A stretch of DNA of 64,000 nt from Azolla caroliniana (taxonomy: Eukaryota; Polypodiophyta). The notes under the pieces were generated by a model that was not told the origin of the DNA, did no database searches, and worked only from the letters and a program-made list of their open reading frames with translations. The translations under genes were made by a program, and so were the position numbers. Of the stretch, positions 1-12,678 are shown piece by piece. The stretch spans positions 14,508,001 to 14,572,000 of the forward strand of contig JBHGNT010000011.1 of NCBI GenBank assembly GCA_043228905.1. Reading direction: 5' to 3'. Every line of letters begins with the position of its first letter. The stretch's first letter is position 1.

Positions 1-57
1 GGATTGTACTATATGCTAGAATATATAGTACTAAACTATTATATATAAATACATGCT

Positions 58-121
58 CACATCCAAATGGTTAGACATTATGTCTTGTTGAAGTGAGGTT
101 GTAGGTTCAATCCTCACCAAC
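58..121 (+). mobile_element. tRNA-like pol III box A/box B scrap (SINE-like)
   Basis: The sequence ggttcaatcc at 104-113 fits the tRNA B-box consensus (GGTTCRANNCC). About 45 bases upstream, around 59-70, is a weak A-box-like segment ending in aaatgg, which is close to the normal tRNA spacing. No full cloverleaf or anticodon arm can be drawn, so a functional tRNA is unlikely. A tRNA-derived SINE head or a decayed tRNA is the best reading. Low confidence. Confidence 0.33.
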
Positions 122-189
122 TAAGTATTTGATGCCACTGTATCGTGACATTATCCTCCCCTTTACGACCGCCTTTTCGTCAGCGTGGT

Positions 190-415
190 GCAAGGGTGAG
201 CGGGAATTGGAGCACCAACAGACGTGAGCGACCATGTGTGGTCCTCACTGAAGACGGGAACACCGAAGAGCGTGTGCGACCATGTGCGGTCCTCATCAGG
301 AACACGAATGGGCGTGAGCGACCATGCGGCCCTCACCGGGAACTCGAACACGAACAGTAGTGAGCGACCATGCCGTCTTCACTGAGAACTGGAACATGAA
401 CGACCATGTGTGGTC
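190..415. repeat. Degenerate minisatellite, five units of about 36-48 bp
   Basis: Five copies of a unit containing gcgaccatg occur at about 228, 276, 318, 364 and 400 (the last reads acgaccatg), at irregular spacings of 48, 42, 46 and 36 bp. Three units (228, 276 and 400) contain the small inverted repeat GACCA-tgtg/c-(T/C)GGTC; in the other two the right arm is altered or lost. The block is GC-richer than its surroundings. Open frames crossing it are a product of the repeat and show no known protein. Confidence 0.75.
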
Positions 416-529
416 CTCTTGAACTCTTGACCTCTTGTATTATAGTCAAATTATGTTCTAACCAATACATCCAAATACAAGGTCGTATTAGGTATATCTT
501 AGTAGATTATTAGTATATTATCTATTTCA

Positions 530-625
530 AGTTCTAGGAGTTTTTAGAAGGTTCTAGAACTAGAGGGTTCTAGAATATTCTCCCAAACATTCTAATGCAT
601 GTACTTCGACTCATAGTATAAATAC
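530..625 (+). promoter_or_regulatory. Heat-shock-element cluster upstream of a TATA box
   Basis: Seen: GAA(547-549), TTC(552-554), GAA(557-559) at exact 5-bp spacing, then TTC(568-570), GAA(573-575), TTC(578-580), again exactly spaced. These are two perfect three-unit heat-shock elements (nGAAnnTTCnnGAAn form). About 37 bp downstream is tataaata at 617-624. No convincing ORF follows. Known: this arrangement occurs in heat-shock gene promoters and in LTRs of heat-activated copia elements such as ONSEN. Inference: the remnant of a heat-responsive promoter or LTR. Confidence 0.5.
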
Positions 626-1850
626 TTGTAACCTCCTTGGTTCCTTTCCATGGATTCAACACCAGTCATTGACACATCAATCTAGTCTTCTCGTTTCGCC
701 CCATCTGGTCTCCTTCTTCATCTCTGTCTTCATGGCACTCTCATGTTGCTCACAACTTCTAAAGTTTTGCGGTTGGTCATCCATGCTCCATCGTAGTTTT
801 GCGGTTGTTGTGTTTGTGACAACCATTGGGAGTAACCATTGGGGTGGCTAGCCATTGGGACTATCTATTGGGACTAAGTTGTCCTGACCTAGGGTGGCGC
901 CTTCTTTGAGATTGGATTGGGCTCCCTCGTGAGTCCCAATCCATTTTGGATTGTGTTCCAGTTGGGACATATTAGGGACACCACATAGTGAATCATATGC
1001 CAATGGTATGCATTGATGGATCAAATTGCTAAATTGGAACAAAGAATAAGAATGCATGTCTATTGTGAAACAAAATCCACTTCATACGTTCTAAGGACAA
1101 ATCCATAAATGGTTTAAAAAATCACTCATGAATACATGGGTATGCAATTGTCCAAACAAGAATATACGGAAATTAGATATTTGTACTTTCTAAACAAGGG
1201 GGGCGGGGATCACATTTCAAAATTGCAAGGGGGTAATGATTTTATCCTGATAGTTTATTGTAGGATGAGTAATACAACACGATAACTTATTGTAGGATGA
1301 GTAAAACAACATTGTTACGTGCAAATGCACAATATGATGCATTGGTTGTTCTTATGTGTTGAACTATGGATTAAGTTACAAGGTGGAGGGACAAAAAGAG
1401 AAGTAAAATAGTAATTCACATAAAAAAGATGCACTTTTAAATAATAAAAATTGACAAACCCAACCAAACTCGCTAGAAAGCCAAGTCATTTATAAGGATC
1501 AAAGCTCCTTTTAAGGTTCCCCAAAAACAACAGAGTGAACTTTCAATTATTGTTATCGAGTCATGATATGGCCATGTGGATTGAAAACCCCATAGAAAGA
1601 CCATGATATCGAACACATTATTAACATATGAATGTATCCCTTAGCTATATGTGATTCGAACATCAATATTTGCACTTTAGAGCTGCTATATGGGCTCCAT
1701 CTCCCATGTTATGTACCAATATCTATTCCTCATATTGGAATATCTATTGCCTATTTCGATAGCATATGAAAGTTAATTGGTGATGGATCTAGACCTTATG
1801 GCAAGATCTTATTCAATGTTGGTGAACATTTTCCTTGACACTAGTACCAT
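626..1850. other. Intergenic, no gene seen
   Basis: No supported gene. Around 825-880 there are four short tandem copies of a cattggg-containing unit (ccattgggagt, ccattggggtgg, ccattgggact, ctattgggact). The rest is AT-rich unique sequence. Confidence 0.6.
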
Positions 1851-2048
1851 GATTGTGTTGGGATCGGGACCGTCCACAACTGGTTGACGTATACGTGTTC
1901 AGGTGCAAAGACAGAGATAAATTTGCACAAACACACAGAAAACGAAATAGATACAAAGACACAGATGTTTACGTGAAAAGCCCGAAAGGGAAAAAGCCAC
2001 AGGAGTCCTCAAACTCCGAACTAGATCACTATAAGGAGGAGTACAATG

Positions 2049-2382
2049 AGAAGCTTCAAGGCAACAACCTTAAGCTCTCCTTCGTCAAACTAACGGCCAT
2101 AGTGTTACTCACTAACTCTCACTCTCTCACAGTTATAGAGGCAACTACCTTTTGTGTAACTATACAACTATAATGATTCAACTACTATCCATAAAGTTTG
2201 CCCTAGTTGTATTTATACATATTAGAAGCTTCAAGGTAACAACCTTAAGCTCTCCTTCGTAAGACTGACGGCCATAGTGTTACTCGCTAACTCTCACTCT
2301 CTCACAATTATAGAGGCAACTACCTACAACTATAATGATTCAACTACTATCCATAAAGTTTTCCCTAGTTGTATTTATACAT
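2049..2382. repeat. Tandem direct duplication, about 175 bp unit
   Basis: Copy 1 (2049-2223) and copy 2 (2224-2382) both start agaagcttcaagg and end tagttgtatttatacat. They are nearly identical except that copy 2 lacks about 16 bp (after gcaactacct) and carries a few substitutions. The high identity implies a fairly recent duplication. The region upstream from about 1856 begins tgttggga, like many copia LTRs, so this could be part of a solo LTR; no end or target duplication was found to prove it. Confidence 0.9.
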
Positions 2383-5300
2383 GTACAACTTTCTGGTTAT
2401 TTACATACATAGCCCACAAGGGGCACATTTAGACTATTTACACATATGGTCTCTCAATTTCGGTTTCGATTTCCGATTTCCACCTCAATTGAAATACTCA
2501 TTGACTCCATCCGATTCGGTTCATTCTCTTCCATGTGGAGGAACATGTTTCCCAACATATTGTGGTTGTGATCATCTTGTATGTTATTGGTGTTAAGAAA
2601 TAATTCATGCTTTCGTTTTTTTTTTGTGAGAGTATATGAGACATTGTGTGGAATCATCTTATAGTAAACGTTCCGAAAGCATTCACATGCAACCTTCTTC
2701 GGCACAACCTTTGTACCGTATACACTAGTTTGCATACTAATTGTTTGTGTGGGTTACAATTAGAGGATGTTCCCATTTGGATTGTTCTTATCTACCACCA
2801 AGCTAATGTAATTTGAAAACTATATATGTGGAAAGATATTGTTCTGTAGAACCTTTAGATCTATGAAATTCATTCTTAACGAAAAGGGTCTCAAAGTAGG
2901 ATGACCATCTTGTTGTGTTACTTGCAAGCCTAAGACATTTCAACCACTTCCATTCACAAATACACAATAAGACTTTAGAGGTGTCGAACCATAAACTAAT
3001 CCCCATGTTCTTATGTGCCACATAATGTAAGAAGAGGTGAATCATAGCCATAATAAAAGGGAATGGCAGTATTGGTTTCAAAATATTTGAAGGGGCTCAA
3101 GTTTGAAAGCAACGATTTAGCAAAAATAATATTGTTATAACTTATGGCCTACTAATCTTCTTTAAAACATGTCATAGTTGTGCAATTCACTACCATGTGT
3201 AATCAGCATATAATCTTTTTTTCCCTTCTTTCTTCTAGTCTAGTCTCTTCTTCAACTTCGTCCTCTCCTCAAGCCTATTTTAATGGGGAAAATTACATAT
3301 TCCCTTAATTTTGTACATGTTTCCGTATGTCAAGGTTTATTGAACTATCCATCAAATTCACTACTGATGATATATAATGCACATACAACAATCGTCTATT
3401 TCAAATCCAGGTAGCAGTCATGGTTGCATTCTAGAAGTTTGGATAAGGAACACAACATAATATGGTTCTTTAACCAATTTCCCTACCGAGAGAAAAACAC
3501 TTACATGATTGCCTTCCTTCATAAACAAATATTCTTTGAAGAATTAAAAGGCGCCTCTATTTCATCATAAATAAAGTATTCACAATTCTTGAGTCCAAGG
3601 GAAATGGTTTTAGTCACTAATTTCACTACGTTTTCGCATCACACTTGTGTTATTGATTTCATTGTTTATTCTATTGTTTTAGCCATAACTTTATGTTAAG
3701 TTTGATGGTGCTTTATCTATAGTTGTAACTTGTAGCTTATATATTTATTCATTGTTTTTAATGTGTATACATGCTTAATGATACAAGCCTAAATTAAAAA
3801 GCTTTCTCGATTTATACGGTGTCACTTGGCACAATACAATGTTTCAAACCATGTGATATAAAATATCACCACAATTTATTGGCTACATGGAGAGTTGTGA
3901 AACGTATCAATCTTTTAGTTTTCCCTATACTTAAAGCCTGCTTCCATCGATTTCTATCCTTAGATGGTTTCCTATAAGTAGTAAGACATCGCACACTAAA
4001 GCATACTCTAAACAAGCACGACTTTTACACAAAACAAAATAATGTTTACCAATCCTCACAAAATTTAATGTAGTTAATCTTTGTGAATACTTCTTTTGTC
4101 TAAACGTGATAGAGAAGTGGCAAAGATTGTGCTTTTATAATGTTAAGGTTGTATATTGAAGTCCCAAATCGACAAGTTTGATGTTGTGGGCTGTAAAAAT
4201 CATTCGTAGTTTAGGTTCAAGGTTATTAACTAATAACAAGTTATAGCAATCAATCATGGTTTAAGTTCAAGATTGTTAACAATAACAATTTGCTTTCCTA
4301 AATGCTCTTTCTTGTAACAATCCATCCCATCTATAGGTTTAAGTAGTTCATGAAAATTAACATGTTTTCCCTTGTGAATAGTCAAATAATATAGTTTAAA
4401 TGGAATTTTTCCATCTCTCTCTATTTTTTTGCTTTAACCCATAATTTATCCCAACTTTGGCCTCACTAATTTTCTTTGTTTGAATTTGTACCTTTCTTTG
4501 TAACATTATAGATGCAAATTGTTTATTGTTCGTATCAAGGATGTTCGTAGGACTTCAATCAAATAATCATATTTCAATATACAAGAATTGTGACATGTAC
4601 CTAAATTAGTGTGTCAAGGACCACACGGTGTTGAAAAGGTGATTGCATGTGTACATGAAGCATGAATAGCACGACTATTTACACTTGTTATTGGAAGTTT
4701 ATATCCATAACTATCTTTAATTTTCCCCAATTTTAAACTCTCATCCAACGTAGCTCCACTCAAATGGTAGAGTATATCTTTTTCGACAAAGTAAACAATA
4801 TTATTAAAGCATATTCTTATATGTAGAACCTTTACTATGATAGCCCCACTATATACAAAGCCAAGTATTTTAAGCATTGGCATATTCTCCTCGAATATGG
4901 GGGAAAGGGAGAATAGATGTTAGGCACTAACCAACTAGAATGAATACCTGAAGCTCGCCCTATGAGTAACCAATCCTACTACACAACTAAGTTTTTCCCA
5001 AGATGATCAAGAAAAAGGTCATAAAAGATACATAGTAATAAGTATTATGAGGGGCAAAATTTAAATGTTGGGTTTAGAATTGAATTAAAATGATCATCTA
5101 ACAAAACAAACTCGTAGTTAGTGGTTGAGTGGCCACTAGAAAAAACAATGAAATAGATGGGAAACAAAAATGGCTGTTAATTTGCTATGCAACCAGAATG
5201 ATTGCATGTTAGCATATAGAAACCAAAGTCTTTGGTCACAATCACAATCACACAAATCAAGGTGGATGTGGAACTCTTGTCATTTGGGAATCCAAGATTT

Positions 5301-5487
5301 TGATTCATTTTCAACTTTAGCGTGCTAAAATATTGAAGCCACGATATTATGTGAAGAAAGTACTTTAGATATGGCTGGATCAAGTTTCAACACACCATGC
5401 ATTTCAAATCCTTTTGTTTATAATGACTCTTTAGCAGCAAATACATTGATTTTACGAAATATTTAGCATGCAATTCATTATTTATTT
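2383..5487. other. Intergenic, AT-rich, no gene seen
   Basis: About 3.1 kb with only short chance ORFs. A short imperfect internal repeat lies near 4200-4290 (ggttcaag.ttgttaac types). A segment near 4634-4680 resembles one near 9656-9700 (aaggtgatt.catg...gaagcatgaat), suggesting an old dispersed repeat. No family was recognised. Confidence 0.5.
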
Positions 5488-5545
5488 TAGTTTTTTTCCA
5501 AAAAAGGCACTACTTTCCCATTAGTTAGGAGAGTTTTTTTATAGA
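5488..5545 (-). mobile_element. Possible LINE-A 3'-tail relic
   Basis: The pattern tttttttccaaaaaa followed by actactttcccattagtta resembles the 3' end of the LINE at 10112-12664 (t-run, cc, a-run, then actccttctattagtta). It would be a very short 5'-truncated insertion on the minus strand. No target-site duplication was identified, so this is tentative. Confidence 0.3.
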
Positions 5546-7761
5546 AAGGCTCACAATGTGGCTGCACAACTCAAAGCAAATGTATTGGCCGTGCCATCCG
5601 TTAAAAAGAGACTCACATATATATTGGGGTGTCCCCCCCCCCCCGAGTTCGAGAATATGAGAAAGCACCTATGGCCGAGTTCCAAAATATTCAGCTACCA
5701 ATGACATTCTACGAGTAAATAGTATATCATTGTTTTATAGACATTCCTAAACAAGCCTAACTTTGCCATAATGTACATTTGCCATCTTCATTAATGGCAA
5801 TTCTTCGGGTTATAGGGTTACAAGTATTGATCCATATTGTCATCAGGAATATTATGACAACTATACACAGTATCTCGTTGATAAAAAATACACACATAAT
5901 TATTTGTGCAATCGTATCACTGCCTTCAAATTGTCTTTTCCATAAATAATAACAACTATTTGAGCATTTGCAACCTCGAGTTCATTACTAGCTTCCTTGA
6001 AATGAAAAAGTTCATTTCTGAATCATGGAAAGTTCCACATTTTCTCCTTCGGACTAGATGTAGATAAACTAAACTTTTTCTACATGTTTCTTGGGATGCT
6101 ATCCATACACATTGCACGTGCAAGTGATCAAATGGGTTCTATAAGTGGGCATGTTATATAATAATCTACTTATGACATAGAGAACGAGAGAACTTAGAGA
6201 TACGATTATAAATTATAATGATGCATTAATGTCCATGGACACCAACATGGCCCATGTGATCAACAACCCATACAACGTACTCTTACTCATTCTATAGACG
6301 GGAAACTTTAAATTGTAGAACAAAAAGAAAATGTAAAAGTTGAAAAGAAAAACCAAACTAGTTGCCGAATTTCCCTATTGGGTTTGCTATTGTGGTCAAG
6401 TAGAAAACCAAAGACCATGATTGTGTCATCAACAATGAATGTGTCCTCTATAGGAGTGCTATAGGAGTTCTTGAAAGCTAGTACAATCCTTTAGGAATCC
6501 TTGAAATCACGCTCAATGTTCTCATATGTGAGGCATTCCAAAATGATACGAACTTTTGTTTCTAGTGCATTGGACTACATAGGTCAAGCATTTTCTTTCT
6601 CCACTGAATATTTGGCCAAACCTTAATTTCTATTTCCAATGTATGTGAGTATGTTTGCATCAATGTAAATTTTTGGCATCGACTAACGGCTAGCAATAAT
6701 GTTCTCAATGTGAGTAGGAATGTCAGTTTTTGGCATCAGTTAATTGCTACCAATAATGTTCTCAATGAGAGTATTCCTATGGTTGCAAAATACTATCCAA
6801 ACTTTCAACATGTGTTCGGCTTAATGCCCATTAGTGTGGAGAGCTTCCAATGTGGTTAAGTAAACTATGGATTTTTGCACAAGTGTTTCTTGTGTTTCTT
6901 TTGTTTCCTCTGCATACACATCCAAAATATTCTTGCAAACAAATTTCTGAATCTCATTTATCATACGAAAGAAAGATGCTTTTTATGGTTTTTTTATTGT
7001 TGGCATTGTATTCCCATGTGGCCTTAGTAAGGCATCATCTTTTGCGTTGTTTCCACTTGTACGCTTGTTGGCAAGAATAAATGTATATCGGCCTTCTTCT
7101 TGTTTCTCCAATAATTTAATAAACATGTCTTACATAATTGACATCGATGATGATGTAAAATATGAAATGTGAATGTGCACACACAATCATTGACACACTT
7201 TCTCTTGAGTTGATTCTTCATTCGACATGATGATGATGCTCCACTATACAATAATCTAACGAATATGGTTTGCATAATTGATGTTGATGATCCACAAAAC
7301 AAATATGCTTTTGCATTGTTAAAACATCATAGTATATGAGTGCAAAGAAAGACCAAGTATACACATCGCTCGTTAATCTATAAAATTAATATGGTTCCCA
7401 ACTAAAATTATTGCAAAATCTAAATCCTCAAAACTACATTTGTCACGTAGTGGACACGGTTTTCACATTCCCAATTGGATACATTTTGCAAATGTGAATT
7501 TGTGATTCTTACATTTAACATTTGATCAACAAGTCAATATTTTTATATAGAAACTTCGAAGAATATGTACACATATACAACGCTATATTTGTGGAATGCC
7601 ATAAGACAAAGATAAACAATGTGGTCATCCAATAAAAAAGGTTCTAATTCAAGGGGACAACTTAACATCATGCAATAGAAAAAGCAAAACTTATTATTTT
7701 TCACCTTGACTGCACCATTTGTTGGAAGAAATCCACATTTGGAGGAAGAGGCCATGCCATA
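5546..7761. other. Intergenic, no gene seen
   Basis: It contains a poly-C run (about 5633-5644), a tandem duplication with 57-bp period at about 6670-6783 (both copies start tttttggcatc), and weakly related segments at about 7110-7160 and 7245-7300. No coding region could be supported. Confidence 0.5.
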
Positions 7762-7817
7762 TAAGTTGTCTCACCATCCTACTCAACTTAAGTTGAGTAG
7801 GATGGTGAGACAACTTA
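7762..7817. repeat. Perfect 56-bp palindrome with no spacer
   Basis: Each base from 7762 to 7789 pairs with its partner from 7817 back to 7790; checked base by base with no mismatch and no central loop. The arm core reads gtctcaccatcctactcaac. Bases 7761 and 7818 do not pair, so the palindrome ends sharply. No flanking target duplication was recognised. Confidence 0.97.
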
Positions 7818-10097
7818 AGATGTTAAAAGCTAGATAAGAAAGTATGCCAGATTATATTGTTGTCTTGAGTAGACTCTTGAGTCCAATGATGTCAATAAAC
7901 AAAGCTAATATTACATTCTTTCAATCAAAGACATGAGTTCCGGAGATCAATTAACACTTGGCATAGGTGGACGGCCTTCCTCTTCTTTTACTTTTACCTT
8001 TGACACCACAATTTCAAGTTTGGGGCATATTCTTCAAATGTATACTTTTGGAGTGGAAGCACTATATCCAACATTGTTGCCACTTTTCCTTTGCAAATAT
8101 ATTAGATAAGTATGTAACGTGCATTGAATCCGTAACTGATGGGTGGACTTACTTGAGTGCGCTGGGAAGCAAAACACATATCATACGCAAAAAACAAGAG
8201 GGGAGGAGCACGTCTTACACAAGCAAATTGCCATCACCTCACATATCCCATTGACGTTCACATAGTATCACGGTTCCCATTGACATTCTTTAAGTATATA
8301 TACATTTCTTGTTCTCCCAAGATCACATATCTCCTTGCTAGATATGTAGTACATTCATCATATAATCTATGCATTGCTCTCTCTATTCCTCTCTCTCTCT
8401 GCGTGGACCCCACTACAACTAGCATCCTCTTCCAGATGAATTATTTATTTTACTTTGACAACTATACACTTTTACTCATGCCACACTCCCTAACATTTAC
8501 CTCCTAACACATAAAGTTGTCTTTATAATATATAATATACATACATGCACTTTCATCCATTTTGGATCCAATCATTGTTCCCAGATTATCACCTCATTCG
8601 TCGAAAATGGTGATTACTATGATCTTGTCTTCCTAAGTTGATGCTCTCACAAAAGTAATTATTTATTTAGAGTTTGAGCATGTTAGAGTTTCCTATAAGG
8701 AAAGCAAGATTTATCTGAAATTCTTTTAAAAGTTGTTGTATTTCGTCATATTTGTATTATGTTCTATTTTTTACATTGATGACCAAGTCCAAGGGGTTAG
8801 TTCAACCATAACTATATATATTACATTGTGGAAATCGAGAAAATAAAAAAGAACGCTTGATCTTGGCGGTGCTTTAATCTATCTAATGGACAAATGTATC
8901 TTCACAAGATTGAACAAAAATTCTGACCTGCCTCAAAAATGACAATCATTAAAGACAAAAAGAAGAAGCTTCAAAACACATGCTTACAACTAGTGGGCAA
9001 AGAACATAAACCTTCTAATTGGAAAACAACAATGCGAACCTTTGAGACAAGGAGAGTAAGTGTGACACATATGCAATGATGATTCCAATGACTCATCATT
9101 ACATAAAAAACATTCAAACTAAAGAATATAAAGTCTTCCTGAGTCCTAGTAAGAAAGGGAATGAGAGATATCTACATGTAATTAAACAATGAAATCAATA
9201 CATCGATATTTAGACCGGAAAAATAGAGATCCATAGTCTTTCACTATGAAACATAATTACACCACCTACTAGCCATGCCCTCAAAGGGTATGCCCTAAAA
9301 CACCTATGCACTCTTCTGTGTGTTGTTCTATGTCCTGAAACAAGAAAAGCAATACAATTGTGTATTTGTTTATGCCAAAGCCCCCACCACAACCCAAAAA
9401 GCAACAAAGAAAAAGAAGTTGTTAATCTTCATGACATTTGCATCATTGTTCTGTTTCTTTGTTTACTCGCTACTTTATGTCAAGTCTATGTTGGTCCATT
9501 AATTGCAAAATGTTAATTATGTTTATTGTTTTGATTTTGTACACACATTTAAAGTATGTTCACATCACCATGGTATGGAGATCATTTGTGATATACATAT
9601 ATGAGAGTGTAATAGTGGTCCCAAGAAGGCAAAGTGGTATTAAAACAATAGAAGGAAGGTGATTACATGAATGTGGAAGCATGAATGCCACGATGAGGAA
9701 GATGTGCATTACCATTATTAGATCAATCCATTTTCTACCATTTCCTATATTAATGTGTAAGGCACCACAATTTCACCGTAATGACACTATATAAGTAAGT
9801 CTCTATGTGTTTAGACATTTGCAATTGGATTGCCCAACTAGCAAATGAAGTTAAAGCATTGAGTGAGATTCTTGTACATTATCTTCATTGTGATACTCTA
9901 TCAAGATTGTGTGTTCTAAGAAGTATACAAGCATATAACAACAATTTGACAATGTTTGAGTTCATTTTTCAAGGTTTGGAACTTGTTGTATATCTGTATG
10001 AGCCTATGGTATACTAGGAGTGATCTAGGTTCAATGTATTACTGTAGAAAATCACATTAACGAGGTTATATCTTGATTAATAGGATAGAAAACAGGT
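7818..10097. other. Intergenic, no gene seen
   Basis: AT-rich unique sequence without a supported gene. Short ORFs here show no conserved motif. Confidence 0.5.
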
Positions 10098-10111
10098 GGT
10101 ACATCTATTGT

Positions 10112-12664
10112 TTTTTTTTTCCAAAAAAAAACTCCTTCTATTAGTTATAAAATTTTACATATGAGATTAATATATACAAATCCTTGTAGGGACATGATAG
10201 GTCCATCTTATGTGGATGCCCACTGACTCAATAAAAGGGAAGGTCGACCATTGTTGGATGAAGGCTAGTCATTGTCTTTCAACTCCATCAGAGTCGCCCT
10301 TGAGGTCATCATATTGGCTTTTTAGCATGGCTACAACTTCACTCCATATCTCTTGCATTAACACTATTGGTTGCACGGTTTGGTTGGAGAACACCCGTCT
10401 ACACCGTTGTTTCCATTGGGCTGACCAATTCCAACACAACTTGAGATTTGGCATTGATAGGAGTTGAGTGGACATTGTTGATGGTAGAGAAAAAAACATC
10501 CTGTGCTTTTATCACCAAAACCATCCCCTCCTCATGATGTTCGTATATGTCAAGTGGGGTCTGCCATGATAGCCAACATATATTTCCCCACTTGATTAAG
10601 CCTTGCACCTGACATAATTGCAATAAGTGGCAAACCCTCTGCCATATTCGATGGGACTCTGGGCAGTCCCACAAAGCGTGTCGGATTGATTCTATTGCAT
10701 TTGGGCACATTACACAATTAGGAGAGCTAAGGTTCCCACATTGCCATGTACCAACTGGTAGTGACCTATGTATTAATAGCCATTGGAATGTGGTGATTCG
10801 CTGTGTGTTGTTGTTTCCAATTTTTTTTCCAAAACTTGCTGATAATTATGTGAGGAACATGATATGTGTGCTAGACCCTTTGTAGCAGCCGGCTCTCAGG
10901 CGGTTTGAGCAGCTAGAATATGGCGACCCAATCTAGTTGTGAATTGAAAGAAAGGGATGGGTTTGCTTCCTTGCCCCGCATAAGGATCATGCCATGTCCA
11001 TTGCAAAGGGTCCCAACTAACCTTACGTAGCCATGTGTTTTCGTGAGTATATGTGCCAATTTGGTTGTACTTTGATAGGATCAGCATCTACAATCCATTT
11101 ATGCCCAGTATACGTTAGTACTCGAATTGCCTTATTCTGTGTTGGTGTCTCATTGTCTTGCAATTTAGAGCTTGCGATCCTGTCTAGTGTTTCCCTACCT
11201 CCGGGGATCAAAGAGCCCTCCTCCTCGTAGCCTATCCATTTCTCTATTGTCGTCCTTTGATTAACAGCTTCCCTAATCAGTAGACTGTTAATGATTTCAA
11301 ATCTCATAGCCCATCCGCCCCTAATTCCATAGAGTCTGTTGGCTTGGTCTTGTATTGGCAATGACATAAACCGTCTCCAACATTCTATACTTTTTCTTGG
11401 ACCTTCCACAATGTATCCCCATGACAACCCCTTACTTGATCCAATTAGTGGATTAGATTCATCTCTGATACATGGGTTCCATAGGATACATTGACTGAGC
11501 CAAGCAGGTTCAGAGTTAGGTTGATCGCACTTGAGCCCTCGTCTAATGTCACACCACGCCTTCCACATGGATGCATTGAATCTATCCTCCAATTGGCAGG
11601 AGAAACTAGGTTTGAGCTCCATGTTTAGAATCCATCCAGTTTGGGGGTCCCAATTGGCCCCTTTTTTTTGCTTAAAGTAAACGAAACGTAACCACAACTA
11701 CATTTTCCAGCAATCATTCTCTGGTTGGAGTCCTCGCACCACAAATTTGGCGAGTAAGGCTTTTGATTGTGAGAGGGGATCAAGAAGACCCAATCCTCCT
11801 CTCGACTTGGGTGATGTGAGTATAGGCCATGCCACCTTGGCCCGAGTTGCATGATCTTCCTTACCAGACCAAATGTAGTTGTGTACCAATCGTTGAATTT
11901 GGTGTATACTTTCCTTGGAGATTGTCCAACATGATAGGTTGTACCATAGTATGAACCATACGTACCATACGTGCATTCGCATTCGTGAATGTTGCAACCA
12001 TTTGCGTAAGAAAAACACGCTCAAAGAATGATAAATACCATACTTTTGGATTAACTATTTATAATGAGGTAAATAAGCCTAAAAAATGGAAAAAACATTT
12101 AAAAAAATGGGGAAAAAAACACAAGAATGTTTGAATAACATTCGCATTCATTTTCCAACGTAGGAAAATGAATGTTATGCCAGACGAACATGAATTTTAC
12201 GTACTATGGGATGTACCATGTTGTTGCGAGTAATACCTGATTTGCCACTATGATGCGCCCCGCTAGCGAGAGCTTTTTCGAACTCCAATATATCAACTTT
12301 TGTCGAATGGAGTGAATAATTGGTGCAATCATAGTCTCCGGAGGTATGTTGAACCCAATTTGGAAACCCAAATATTTGGTGCTTGCTCCTTGATTGATCC
12401 ACTTGAAAGCGGGATGGGGGTGCCACACAGGATATGCTTCATGAGAAAGCCATATTGCACAGGATTTGTGCCAATTGATCATGGGAAATTGGATCTCTTG
12501 CAAAATACATCTAAACCACTTTCTAGCTTTTGTAGATTTTCCGAGTCCCCTTGTAGGTAGACTGCGGTGTCATCTGCAAATTCAATATCCAAGAGGCTTT
12601 GGTGAGAATGCAACACCCTAAGATCACGTAGGTTTAGTTGTCGCGAGTTGAGAAAACTAGAGAG
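10112..12664 (-). mobile_element. LINE-A1: 5'-truncated L1-type LINE
   Basis: On the minus strand the element reads from reverse transcriptase to the C-terminal zf-RVT domain. The RT catalytic motif FADD lies at 12580-12569 in the context DIEFADDTAVYLQG. Further on come segments typical of plant LINE C-termini (GRIIVANQVLLATTWY, VHNYIWSG, GGLGLLDP) and the zf-RVT pattern around 10710-10650 (CPNAIESIRHALWDCPES). The 3' end is aggagttttttttt-gg-aaaaaaaaa. A 14-bp target duplication, ggtacatctattgt, flanks it at 10098-10111 and 12665-12678, fixing both ends. The 5' truncation falls within the RT domain. Frameshifts split the ORF, and a 264-bp element is nested at 11948-12211. A dead copy. Confidence 0.92.
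11948..12211. mobile_element. 264-bp non-autonomous DNA transposon-like insertion in LINE-A1
   Basis: The LINE reading frame is broken between ...LATTWY and LSCWTISKES. The 8-bp sequence tgtaccat occurs on both sides, at 11940-11947 and 12212-12219, and removing one copy plus the insert restores frame and sequence. The insert is AT-rich in the middle, with short inverted motifs near both ends (ccatagtatg at left, cgtactatgg at right) and a 12-bp hairpin at 12145-12174. An 8-bp duplication is usual for hAT elements, but the termini are not a clear hAT match. Confidence 0.65.
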
Positions 12665-12678
12665 GGTACATCTATTGT

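Noticed and set aside
58-121. Functional tRNA gene
   Set aside because: A B-box is present but no acceptor or anticodon stem can be formed.
145-360. ORFs on both strands across the 5' minisatellite
   Set aside because: They follow the repeat, start at non-ATG codons and have no recognisable motif.
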